A stretch of 64,000 nt of DNA from Dermatemys mawii (lineage: Eukaryota; Chordata; Testudines; Dermatemydidae). The stretch spans positions 6,040,336 to 6,104,335 of the forward strand of contig ML677385.1 of the NCBI GenBank assembly GCA_007922305.1, written 5' to 3'. The translations under genes and the position numbers were made by a program. This document shows, piece after piece, positions 13,401 to 21,849 of the stretch. Below the pieces are notes generated by a model that worked only from the letters and a program-made list of their open reading frames with translations, was not told where the DNA came from and did not search any database. Position 1 is the first letter of the stretch. Every line of letters starts with the position of its first letter.

Positions 13401-16400
13401 TGGACAAAGATCCCTGTCCACGGGGGGCCCCAGTTCTTAAGGTAGGGCTGGAAAGACTGGGTGTAGTGAGGCCACATAAGACTGTGTGCTAATTCTGAGC
13501 TGAGGCTGTGATGAACTTGTATCCAACAAGAAATCCTTTGGTAAAGTGTTTAAGGACTGCTCCTGGAGCGCATAGGGCAGTTGGGATGATCTCTGGTAAG
13601 CTTATTAGCATGCATGTAGCTTTTTTTATTGTTATGTTTTCTTGGTAGTGCTTTTACCTTACGAATAAAGAAAGCTTGCATAAAAAGAGCTGTGAGGTAA
13701 CATACAACTGTTGACAATCACTTTTATCAGTCTCTGAAGAGAAAGCAAACTATTGTTCTTGGGCAGCCTGTCTCTGCTGGGAATAACATAGTGAAGACAG
13801 GGAACTGTGCAGCCTAGAAATATTCCGTTTGGACTGGTGTGAGATGTCGGTCTCTGCCCAAGAAAGGCAGCGGCTGGAACTGTAAGCTTTAAATGTAGAT
13901 GCTGTTGCTGGACCACACAGTGAACTACAGGTGCAGTTGCCCTCAGTTGTGACAAAGCCAATTTAAAAAGCTCTTGCAGAGGTACTAGCTAGAACAAATG
14001 ACTTTTCTTTCATTCTTCCCTGTAAGGGCTATATGTAAACTCCAAAACTGTCACCACAGCAAGCTGATAACTTCTGACACTGTGTAGGCAGTACCCCATA
14101 ATGTCCAAGAGAGAGAGACCTGTGTGTCCTATGTCTTTGGACTGATGCTACAGACTGAGAATGGTTCTGAGCTGTTTAATTACACAATACAGTGTAGTTT
14201 TCATAGATGCTTCCTTTATACACATTATCACCAATCTCTACCAAAAGACTTATTTTTGTGTTTAAAAATAAAAGGGTGGGGAGGGAATGAATGGGGTTAA
14301 AGGACACTGTATAACAACCATCACGTCAAGGGGGTTCAGCCTTTCATAGTGTGTGAACAACACCATGATGGACAGATTATTTCAGGGATCTCCCATTCTC
14401 CATCACATGGACCACCTCCCCATCTTTTCTCCATTGTATAACACCCCTGAGGCAACCACAGCAATTTCTTACATGAAAACACACAGCAGGTGTATTGAAG
14501 TACATATTTATGTTTCTGTCTTTGGAATAATGAGTGCTTTGTACTTGTCAGAAAGAGTTACTCACATTCTCTCCTTTTCAGGGTGGATTCATTTAAATCA
14601 AAGCAATTTAAATAATTTATTTTAATTTTGTTTTGCATTGCGTTTATACTTTTTAGTTATTTTCCTAAAGAAAGGTTGAGCCTTACTGGTTGGGAACCAT
14701 GAAAACATATTTATTTGCAACTAAATACAACCTTTATACTAAATGTGGTACATCTTTTTTGCTCATCAAGAACATACACATTTATTTAAGCAACTAAAGA
14801 GCTTAACATACATTTATTCAGATTCTTAACACTTATATTTTTAATTAGAAAATGGTGACGGTTGCATTTCTTATTTACTAGATTGATTTTTACTTGACTC
14901 CTGTCAAGCTTTTATTTAGATATAAATATAATGAAAAATGCACAAAAACAGCATTTTGGGGTTTCTGTTAAATAAACTTTTCTCATGTATCCAGCACAAT
15001 GAAGATAGTTTTATCAGAATATGTTTGCATTTAAAATGAATTTTATTAGACAAAGGAAGTATTATCTGTAGTTAGTGAATTTAACTGATTGTTTCTGATC
15101 ACCATGTCCTTCAAGATTTTAGAACTAGTAGATCCCATCCTCTTACGTCTAGCTTTTATTCATAGATTAAAAAAGGAAAACAAGCTTTTATGCTTTTTCA
15201 ACTCTCATTGTTTTCCTAACTTTGAATGAACTAATCATTGAACTGAATAAACCAAAATGAAAAAATATTCTCGCTGCATCTGCAGAAAAGGCTACTGTTG
15301 TCAAAAGCTGGTTTAACACTTCAACAGAATCAGATTCCAGATGCTTAGCCAGGAGCTATCGGCAATTCAGTGGTTTGCCTTTCTTTAAAACTTGGCAGCA
15401 ATCATGTACTGTTAATGTTGGGGGTTTTTATTTAATGTAATTAATTTTAATATAGTAAATGTAGACCTTAACATTTGTTTAATAATTTCACATTTAATTT
15501 GAGGTCTATTTTTTAAAAAAATAAACCAGTATTTAATGTAATTTTTAAAAATCTGAGTTAAGTAATCTGTTTTTCTAAAATCATTTATCCAGCCTGTTTC
15601 TTTTGCTCCTCCTTTTGTCTCCCACCCCAGCCCACCCTACCCCTCTGCTGTTTCTTGCAATGGAATATGAGAGCCAGCACCATGTGATCAGCCAGCTCAG
15701 TAGATGGCTGTTTAAGAACACCTAAGTTTGATCGCTTATGCATGTTGGAACAATAACCATTTTATATGTACCCCATATAGTCTAAATTATGGAGTTAGTG
15801 TTTTCCATTTGTTAGTTTCATGTGCTTAGAGCACTAGATCTTTAACCTGGTGCCCAGCGCAATCAAGACATGACACCGCAAGTGCTTACTTTGTGGTGTC
15901 GAAGGTAAAAGTTAGCCTAAAATTCACTTTGTACAGTTTTAGAAATGAGGAATTGGAAGTATTCAGGAGCAACACTGGTAAAGATTATAGAAAATTTTTT
16001 AAATGGAGATAGGTATATCTCATAGAACTGGAAAGACCTTGAAATGTCATAAAGTCCAGTCTCCTGCTTACACTAGCAGGACCAAGTACTGTCCACTGAT
16101 GGAGTTTTTGCCCCAGATCCCTAAATGCCCCTCCCCCCCAGATTGAACTCACAACTCTGGGTTTAGAAGGCCAGTATTCAGACCACTGACCTATCTGTCT
16201 CTCATTTATTTACAGATAAATAAGTATTTACAGATTCATTTAATCTGAACTCAGGGCATAGTATAAGTACTTTGTTACACTACTGAAACCACAAAATATA
16301 GGGCTGCTCTATTGCAGTAGCATTAACTGGAGCTTTCTTTCTGATACTAGAAAGAGTGCCTTTTTAAATTTAATCACTTATTTCATTTTCCTCTTATAAA

Positions 16401-19400
16401 CCAAACAGCTTCTGTCATCGAATTGGGCTGTTTATATACCAGGGGAAGAAGATCAACCAGATGGATGGGAAGAAGATCAACCAGATGGATTGGAAGAAGA
16501 AACAGAAGTTTGCATGAGTGGGAGCCAAATAAGTGAAATAGAGATGGAATTAATAAAGGAAAGACTTAAAGAGATCTATCTTCTGGTAGAGGAGCAGGAG
16601 ATGCTGTCTGAAGAGGTACTTTTAAAATTAAAAAAACATAAAAGCAGACTGAACGTATTAGTCAGATATTTAAAGTAAAGCAGTTAATGGCTCATTCTGG
16701 ATAATGAACAGGATTCCTCTTGAGTTTAACCAGTATTTACTGGAAAAGACCTAGCCAAGTGATGGCAGGCTTACAGTTTACCAGATAGTAAACTTGAAAT
16801 CCCTCCAGGAGCATAAGAGATGTTCCAGAAACCTCTGGCTTTAGTACTACATCTAGGCAGTTTGATGCTGGGATATGGAATGGAATGTGACTGCCAGCTG
16901 AGAGCACTTTTCCAGGGATTCCTAAACTTCAGCATTGAAGACTCGCTAGTTGAGGTACAGAAGATGCTTGAAAATATGAATACTGTATACAACGTACATT
17001 GAATTTCCCTGATTTAACGTGGTAATAATCTGTGCACAAGATCTCTGATATGTATGTGTCTGTATAGTCTGCTTTTCAAGATGTTCTAGTCCTCTTCTGA
17101 TATAGTTATGTAACTCTCTTTAGCATTAATAGCAGTTACATATTTGTACCTAGAACAGAACAGTTCCCTTAAGCAAGCAGGATGTCTTTGCTGAATTTTC
17201 CCCTGCACATGTTCTATATTTTCTTTAAACTTGTGTTCTAAAATTAATGGTGTTACGTTTGAGTTATCAGAACTTCTAAAGGTGCATTTAAAAAAAAATC
17301 TTTGAAGGTTTTTAGCACAAACTTCTAATTGTAGTAAAACCTACTTCTGCATCTATAGCTGAAGGAAACACTATTGGGAATTTTAATTTTAAAAAAGTTT
17401 TGTTTAAAACAACATTGATTTTTTTGATTTTGTTGAAAATAATTTTTTTAAAAATAGAAACATCTCCCTCCCATGTTTGCAGCATGAGCATTGTACAGTA
17501 TTAGCTAACAGAAACCAAATGAAACTGCCTAGTCAGTTTTCCTTTTTGTACATGTGTAAAAATCAGAGCGCAAACACCACAAAGGGAGAACGGTAAACTA
17601 GGTTTAAATTATTGTTTTAACCTTTAGTTAGTATCAGAGGTGAGGGAAAACTTTTTATTTTCTAAAGAAGTCTTATCTTGACAGTATTTCTGTGAATTTT
17701 TAAATCTCTCCTCTATTTAAGTGGCAAGAAAATTTTAAAAATGTAACCTTGATCTCAACATGAAAGCTGTGACAAATTCTGTAAATCCTCTCCAGGGACT
17801 GGCAGAAAGAGGGTTAACACTGACTGTAGTCAAGCCTACTGGAGCTTGCTGTTACCCTAGTGATTGTCTGAGTAACCAGACTGGGTCAGCTGTTACATAT
17901 TAATTTCCCAGGATACTAATAAGAAGGTACTTCCAGGTGCTGTTGATTGCATGCACCAGGCACAAAACCTTCCTTCAAGGCAAAGCCCTTTGTTGTTTTA
18001 AAACAAGACTGAAACCATGGCTGCACAAAGCCTTTTTGAGCTCCAAGTAAGCCTTGACTGGGGAAGGATAGGTTACTTTTTACAAGGCTCTGAACCCAAG
18101 CTAAAAGGAACATTTTTTTTTCTCAGTTTAAATTCTGTGGGATGGTATTAAAATAAAAAAGTAAAATAATTCCCAAGGCCTGGACAAACCTGGTTGATCC
18201 CATCTGGTGGTCTGTGAGACCTTGTGATACTGTCTCAAATTTCATGTGACTTGTCACAATAGAAGATAAAAGCTTTAAACGGGTTTGATTATTCTAGGGG
18301 TAGAACTAGACTTATTGGGAGTCGTTTTAATTTTTTTCTAAGCACCTCTACATCATTCTTGCATCTTCAAGTTATCTGGAAAGAACCTAAAATGAAACCT
18401 TGAGCAAACAGCATTCTTAAAGTAAGTGAAACTTTGGCCCTGAAACCTGGACACTGTCCAATGCATGTGTAATTTCTAGCATCTCTTTATTTCAGTGTCT
18501 TCTGTGAAAAGTATGTTTGGATCTTCTTTTTCTGTTGTAATACCCCTCTTTTCAACAGTCTGTTGTTTACACAGCAATTCTTCCACCTCATTCTGGGAAA
18601 TGTCATCAATCTGTACATGGTTCATTCTCATCCTCCACTCTAAATTAGGAAGTAAAACAAATGTTTAACAAACTTGGAATTTCTTTATCCTCAGTCTTCC
18701 ATTCTCATTGACACCTTTATTGAACAAACTCAATTTTAACTTTTGCAAGTGTTTCTGAAGAACTCGGTTATTGCTAATGAAAATATTCTCTGCACTTGAG
18801 TATTCCTCTTGGAAAAATACCCTCAGTTTGGCTTTCCTTTCTGTTTCAGTAAAAAGCAAAATTGTTTACTAAAGTACATAGCATGCATAATTCTCATATG
18901 CATGCTATGTACTGCTTCTCATCCCCAGAAGCACGCATGATATGCTTAGCATCCATAGGAAAACATTTTAAAAAGAGGGAAGGACTTTTACCCTTTGCTA
19001 ATCCTTTCCATGTCCCACATTTCATATTTATTCTCCACTTCTGCTGTGCTCCCAAAGCTGAGTTGAGAATATCCCTTCAATACAACTTTAAAATGGTTCC
19101 ATATTTTCAAATTCATCTCTTTTTGGTCTTGGGGTTTTCCATCTCTCATTTTCCTGACCCTTAGAGAGAGATCCTTTCATGGTCACCTTCTTCCTCTCGT
19201 CTCCCCCCCGGTTACCAAATGTTTGATGGTGCAGGTTGAAATTTTGACACTATTGGTGATCCACGGATGTCTGAGAACCTTCGTCCTAGTCTACATTTCC
19301 TCCCATCATCAGCTGCTTCTAACTTTTTAAAATTTAGTTCTTTCTGTATATCAGATGTAGAAATCCTCATCGTAACTTGATGAGAATTTTGGCTTCCTTG

Positions 19401-21391
19401 CATGTATGTAGTATGTGCTGCCTGCTGGTCACTGGCAGAGTTGGGAATTGCTTTTTGCAGGTCCTTCTTGCTGCATGCTTGAGTTTCCCCAGAGCTGCAG
19501 TTGTTTGTACCATCTGAAAAGATCTCTTCTTGGATGAGCTGCCTCCCGTAGTCTCCATCTGTGAGCAGGGAAGACTTGATTACCAAAGACAACAGTGAAT
19601 TTTCCTCACATCATCATATTATGAAGGGGGGAACCTGCCAAAAATTGGGAATATTTTTTTCAATTGGAATTGCAGAATTGCAATATCTTACAAATTAACT
19701 TCTCATTTCACCTTCACTTTTAAAAAATAATGTGTTTAGATAGTCTTAAGTCTTTGCACTGAATTTTCTTGCTTATGGGGAGAGGAGAAATAAACTGAGA
19801 ATATACATNNNNNNNNNNGATGAATTACTGTTACCGTAACAACCATACGCTATAATTTTCTTGCTCTTCGTTAGCATCACTCCATTTTAACAGAATATTA
19901 ATCTACGATTAATTGTCAATTGAGACAATAAAATCATAGAAGGCTGAGTGCCGAGGACAGAGGCGAGAACCCTGAGGGCGCGCCGTGGCTGCATGGTTGG
20001 CCCGGGATGAGCAGGAGCTGAGTGCCGGGGACTCTCTTATGATCCCAGACCGACGCCGCAGCAGCAACTCTCCCGAGAGTCCCCAGTACTCAGCTCCTGC
20101 TCCTCCTGGGCCAACCCTGCAGCCTCGGCGCACCCTCAGGTTTCTCGCCTCTCTCCCCTCCACTCAGCCTCTGACCGACTTGAAATGGTAATCCCGCCAT
20201 AATGCAACCCTGCATTTTCTGTGATCCAATTTTTTGGTGCCCAGGAGCACTGTCCTCAGACCCAAAAAGGGGAGCCAACTTATGATCGCGTTATATCTGA
20301 ATTTGTGTTATCGCAGGGCTCGCTATAGCGGGGTTCCACTATATTATCTAAATGTAAAATGTATGGTGCTTGTGCATAACAGGTTTGGTAAGATGCGCGG
20401 TGGTTTGGTTTTGCTGTGTAGCTGTTCAGACTTCATCAGCAGAGACAGGTTTACAGTCCAGTCTTCCATCAGCGATCACCTGCCTTTCTCCAATTTTTAT
20501 CTGCTTACGTGATAAAAATCCTTCGTCCACACGAATGGTCCAAACAAGCCCTTTACATGGACCAGAATCTTAAAGATGATCTGTCATACCTGAGTTTAAA
20601 TTCTTCTCTGCTGAGGATTGTCAGGCAAGCTTCACGTTTTTTCCCACATTCTATGTCCTCGTTTTGCTGAACCTACACTCCCACTCACCAGCTTTTGCTC
20701 TTAAAAAAAGCTTAAAACAAAGTAGCTCTTAAAATACATACAGAGACAAGATGGGTGAGGTAATATCTTTTATTGGCGAGAGACACAAACTTTCCAGATT
20801 ATACGGAGTTCTTCAGGTCAGCTCTGTAGAAGCTCGAAAGTTTGTCTTTCTCTCCAACAGAAGCTGGTCCAATAAAAGATATTACCTAGCTCACCTTGTC
20901 TTTCTAATGTCTTGGACTCACACAGCTATAACACTGCATATTTAAAATAAATGAGAGTCTAATAGCAGGACTGTATATTTCTAGCCAGAAACCACAGAAA
21001 TCCTAAACAAGCCAACAAAAAAAAGCCTTTTTATAATGAGAGAATGTGGAAATCCTATGCAAGAGGGAGACTATCAAGAAAGTGTGATAGTTGAAGAAGC
21101 TTATATTGTAATGATTTGGTTCCATTAAGAGGTATGTGTATTTTTTTGCTGCTACTGTAGAGCTTGAATAGGATACAGATGACAAAGGACTTCTTAAAGA
21201 ACAGCGATGATCTCCAAACAAGTTTTCAGGCAGATATGCAGAAGCTAGAAGGCCTTGAAAAAGAGGTGTACAAGCAAAGAAGATCTATGAAAGAGACTGA
21301 GAAACCATATCCTGATCAGGAGGAAGATGAAGGCAAGTTTACTCACTTGGGAAATGTGCTTTTCCTTGCTGTTAAGCTGTCTTGGATATAG
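1017..21391 (+). CDS. CXorf38: CXorf38 orthologue, six coding exons (whole gene span)
   Basis: Joined exons 1017-1238, 8387-8521, 11436-11558, 11685-11834, 16409-16615 and 21161-21391 encode about 355 aa matching vertebrate CXorf38 (DUF4559 family, molecular function unknown) almost end to end. Every intron is phase 0 and GT-AG. Recognisable blocks: N-terminal helix with [14 protein letters not shown]; a Cys/His-rich segment at residues 79-105 (C79, C82, H92, H93, H101, C105); RNELMH at 165-170, which has the RNxxxH form of HEPN domains; and an acidic, helical, coiled-coil-like C terminus (about 240-310). The human protein is about 319 aa; the extra length is an 8-residue duplication in exon 5 and a different C-terminal tail. 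It converges on ATP6AP2, as in human. Function is not known; an RNA-related role is inference from the HEPN-like motif only. Confidence 0.93.
2029..3900 (-). mobile_element. Penelope-like retroelement with RT and part of GIY-YIG
   Basis: A 5'-truncated PLE on the minus strand. The main open frame (2566-3831) encodes 421 aa of reverse transcriptase: motif A around D55 ([11 protein letters not shown]), motif [13 protein letters not shown] (107-118) and the catalytic YIDD at 147-150. Near the C terminus is a Cys/His stretch ([11 protein letters not shown]), then the start of a GIY-YIG nuclease (IYAI at 403-406, MYIGQTG at 415-421). The frame then breaks, and the remaining GIY-YIG sequence continues in other frames down to about 2254. 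Upstream RT sequence continues in another frame to about 3905. The 3' tail (2029-2150) is a sequence repeated elsewhere in this window. Frame breaks and truncation make it a dead copy. RT plus C-terminal GIY-YIG with YIDD is diagnostic of PLEs rather than LINEs. Confidence 0.9.
2109..2146 (-). ncRNA. Hammerhead-ribozyme-like core in the PLE tail
   Basis: Read on the minus strand: CCGACGA (consensus CUGANGA), a spare A, GTGGG/CCCAC stem II, GAAA (2122-2119), then AGC-TTAT-GCT as a 3-bp stem III, then C as the cleavage base (2109). The order and spacing match the hammerhead core and the very short stem III known in PLE ribozymes. Deviations: one substitution in the CUGANGA box, an extra A before stem II, and no clear stem I. 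Probably a degraded ribozyme. Confidence 0.45.
4421..6028 (+). mobile_element. hAT DNA transposon relic with long inverted arms
   Basis: Flanked by a perfect 8-bp target duplication ATTGTGAT (4413-4420 and 6029-6036), as for the hAT superfamily. Ends are TAGGGTTGTTG and the complement of a TAGGTCTGTC-type terminus. The centre (about 5030-5668) encodes hAT transposase pieces in broken frames: an ITTALKC / [14 protein letters not shown] block, then the C-terminal dimerisation region ([41 protein letters not shown]) ending at 5668. Frames shift near 5262 and 5410. The left 600 bases (4421 to about 5027) are an inverted copy of the right 560 (about 5468-6028), including the transposase C-terminal region, so the relic is a giant imperfect palindrome. 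Confidence 0.88.
5411..5668 (+). pseudogene. hAT transposase C-terminal dimerisation fragment
   Basis: An 85-codon open frame carrying the conserved end of ZBED/hAT-type transposases: EWWLKHEG, a [17 protein letters not shown] block and [14 protein letters not shown]. The preceding transposase sequence (about 5030-5410) lies in other frames, so no complete protein is made. Its antisense image in the left arm produces a spurious open frame at 4913-5030. Confidence 0.85.
6089..6398. mobile_element. Tigger/pogo-like MITE
   Basis: Imperfect terminal inverted repeats: the left end reads ACTTCAGAGTTATGAACACC and the right end, complemented, reads TACAGTAGAACCTCAGAGTT then ATGGACACC. It begins and ends near TA and has the CAGTAGAACCTC type of terminus seen in Tigger-like elements. 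No transposase coding remains. Family assignment is by terminus only. Confidence 0.6.
7310..7425 (+). repeat. Old MIR-type SINE fragment
   Basis: Contains CTGGGTACTGTATTAGACCTACA and CTGCCCTGGGGAGTTTACAG separated as in a widespread amniote SINE. A related piece occurs near 53300-53425. Diverged and truncated. Confidence 0.4.
7537..7852. mobile_element. hAT MITE (CAGTGGTTCTCAAA type)
   Basis: Terminal inverted repeats CAGTGGTTCTCAAA and TTTGAGAACCACTG, with a near-perfect 8-bp target duplication (TGTTACAC at 7529-7536, TGTTATAC at 7853-7860). GC-rich, non-coding interior. The termini are those of the Charlie/MER1-like hAT group. Open frames inside are chance. Confidence 0.88.
8387..8521 (+). 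CDS. CXorf38: CXorf38 exon 2 (residues 75-119)
   Basis: Acceptor TTTTTAG before TTTCAGCCTAGC; donor AAAG then GTAACA. Encodes a Cys/His-rich block: [26 protein letters not shown]79, C82, H92, H93, H101 and C105 could bind a metal, which is inference from spacing. 135 nt, phase 0 on both sides. Confidence 0.93.
8657..8725. repeat. Short palindromic repeat
   Basis: Arms GTGCAATCCTGGCCC... and ...GGAGGCAGGATTTTATC flank AATGGCAAAACTCCCATT. This is a small inverted-repeat relic of a kind common in reptile genomes. It lies in CXorf38 intron 2. Confidence 0.5.
9525..9690. mobile_element. Tigger-like MITE fragment
   Basis: Shares GTGTTATATCCGAATTCGCA and CTAGCGAGGGT with the element end at 20280-20345 (there GCGTTATATCTGAATTTGTG and CTCGCTATAGCGGGGTT). 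Truncated; the left boundary is uncertain. Lies in CXorf38 intron 2. Confidence 0.5.
9977..10348. mobile_element. hAT MITE (GGTTCTCAACC type)
   Basis: Ends CTGTGGTTCTCAACC and GGTTGAGAGCCATAG are inverted repeats, followed inward by GTACC/GGTAC-rich sequence on both sides. The interior is AT-rich and non-coding. No clean 8-bp duplication remains. A different hAT subfamily from 7537-7852. Confidence 0.7.
11436..11558 (+). CDS. CXorf38: CXorf38 exon 3 (residues 120-160)
   Basis: Acceptor TTACGCAG then GCTTATATGCCTCG; donor AGAGGG then GTAAAA. Encodes [20 protein letters not shown] and [11 protein letters not shown], the conserved family core leading into the RNxxxH block of exon 4. 123 nt, phase 0. 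Confidence 0.93.
11685..11834 (+). CDS. CXorf38: CXorf38 exon 4, RNxxxH block (residues 161-210)
   Basis: Acceptor TGTTTAG then GTCATTAAG; donor GAAAAG then GTAAAA. Encodes [20 protein letters not shown], followed by an amphipathic helix ([13 protein letters not shown]). R165-N166 and H170 fit the RNxxxH signature of HEPN domains. 150 nt, phase 0. Only 126 bases of intron separate it from exon 3. Confidence 0.94.
11835..16408 (+). other. CXorf38 intron 4
   Basis: 4.6 kb of AT-rich DNA. The only repeat I can name is the minus-strand tRNA/CR1 SINE at 16018-16205. No other open frame looks protein-like. The acceptor is CCAAACAG at 16408. Confidence 0.7.
16018..16205 (-). mobile_element. tRNA-headed SINE with CR1-like tail
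   Basis: On the minus strand it starts with a tRNA-like part (GGTCAGTGGTCTGAATACTG as box A region, GTGAGTTCAATC as box B), then ATTTAGGGATCTGGGGC, then a tail ending GACATTTCAAGGTCTTTCCAG and TTCTATGAG that resembles the 3' end of CR1 LINEs. A tRNA head with a LINE-borrowed tail is the known design of turtle SINEs. Diverged copy. Confidence 0.7.
16409..16615 (+). CDS. CXorf38: CXorf38 exon 5 with an 8-residue duplication (residues 211-279)
   Basis: Acceptor AAACAG then CTTCTGTCATCG; donor GAAGAG then GTACTT. Opens [12 protein letters not shown], as in other vertebrates, then has two tandem copies of [16 protein letters not shown] encoded by a 24-nt direct repeat (16445-16468 and 16469-16492, 23 of 24 identical). 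Ends in a charged helix, [20 protein letters not shown], likely coiled coil. 207 nt, phase 0. Mammalian CXorf38 has one EEDQ-type unit here. Confidence 0.93.
16445..16492 (+). repeat. 24-nt tandem duplication in CXorf38 exon 5
   Basis: Two adjacent 24-nt units differing at one base (TGG/TTG near the end). The duplication preserves the reading frame and adds eight residues (EEDQPDGW). Confidence 0.95.
19809..19818. other. Assembly gap (10 N)
   Basis: Ten undetermined bases; the true gap length is unknown. It lies in CXorf38 intron 5, just left of the GC-rich palindrome. Confidence 0.99.
19939..20345. mobile_element. Tigger-like MITE with GC-rich palindromic core
   Basis: The right end (20280-20345) carries GCGTTATATCTGAATTTGTG and CTCGCTATAGCGGGGTTCCA, matching Tigger/pogo-like termini and the fragment at 9525-9690. 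Inside, 19939-20036 and 20072-20170 are inverted arms: GAGCAGGAGCTGAGTGCCGG on the left pairs with AGTACTCAGCTCCTGCTC on the right, and AGGCTGAG / CTCAGCCT close the stem. The left boundary is unclear because of the nearby gap. Confidence 0.55.
20744..20940. mobile_element. Foldback pair of PLE tail fragments
   Basis: Two arms of about 75-120 bases point away from each other: the left (20744-20816, minus) and right (20817-20940, plus) share GGTGAGGTAATATCTTTTAT / ATAAAAGATATTACCTAGCTC and AAACTTTC / GAAAGTTTGTC. This sequence family is a PLE-type tail distinct from the 2029 family. The left arm, on the minus strand, carries CTGAAGA (20816-20810) and GAAA (20794-20791), a hammerhead-like pair. 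The right arm keeps a GAAA (20836-20839) after an AGCT...AGCT stem but has no CTGANGA box. Confidence 0.65.
21161..21391 (+). CDS. CXorf38: CXorf38 terminal exon (residues 280-355)
   Basis: Acceptor GCTACTGTAG then AGCTTGAATAGG. Encodes [20 protein letters not shown]..., [12 protein letters not shown] and YPDQEEDEG, matching the family C terminus, then a 19-residue tail not seen in mammals (ending AVKLSWI). The stop TAG (21389-21391) is the first three bases of the hAT MITE that follows. A consensus GC-type donor, AAG then GCAAGT, occurs at 21333. If used, the last 59 bases are intronic and a further exon exists downstream. The read-through terminal exon is the simpler reading. Confidence 0.75.
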   Translation, partial: SLNRIQMTKDFLKNSDDLQTSFQADMQKLEGLEKEVYKQRRSMKETEKPYPDQEEDEGKFTHLGNVLFLAVKLSWI

Positions 21392-21511
21392 GGTGACCAG
21401 ATGTCCCAGTCTTATCGGGACAGTACTGATTTTGGGGTCTTTTTATTATATAGGCTCCTGTTACCCCACAGCCCCATCCCAATTTTTCACACTTGCTGTC
21501 TGGTCACCCTA
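21389..21511. mobile_element. hAT MITE (TAGGGTGACCAGA type), copy 1
   Basis: 123 bp with near-perfect inverted ends, TAGGGTGACCAGATGTCCC and the complement CTGGTCACCCTA. Flanks are CTTGGATA (21381-21388) and CTTGGTAT (21512-21519), a decayed 8-bp duplication. Copies at 46260 and 56456 have perfect 8-bp duplications, which place the family in hAT. Confidence 0.9.
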
Positions 21512-21792
21512 CTTGGTATTACAAGGAAAAATTTGTAAAGGAGTTTGAGGAAAAGAGTACTGTCATGTAGAATAATTCTCATTATCAGGATGTGCCGCTT
21601 TGACACACACACTTTAGTGGGGCATCTCTTAAGGAACTAATTAGGCTATGATAATGAATGGCAGTGACTACTGCACAGTGATAGTGAGACTTTTGTTTAA
21701 TAGGGACTCATTTTGTCAGGGCCATCAACTGTAGTATTTCAGCTGGTGTGGAATTGTTAAGATCAAATGATCAAATACAGCTTAAAAGAAGG

Positions 21793-21798
21793 AATAAA
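21793..21798 (+). terminator. Candidate poly(A) signal for CXorf38
   Basis: AATAAA about 400 bases after the stop codon, on the gene strand; the next is at about 22988. Neither can be confirmed without transcripts. Confidence 0.35.
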
Positions 21799-21849
21799 GA
21801 GAGAATCTGTGTGAGGATTTGTTCCACAAGTTAGGAACCACCAGGTTAA

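Larger units (their letters stand above)
16616..21160 (+). other. CXorf38 intron 5
   Basis: 4.5 kb between donor GTACTT and acceptor GCTACTGTAG. Contains a 10-N assembly gap (19809-19818), a GC-rich palindrome with a Tigger-like end (19939-20345) and a foldback PLE tail pair (20744-20940). The rest is AT-rich, without recognised features. Confidence 0.7.
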
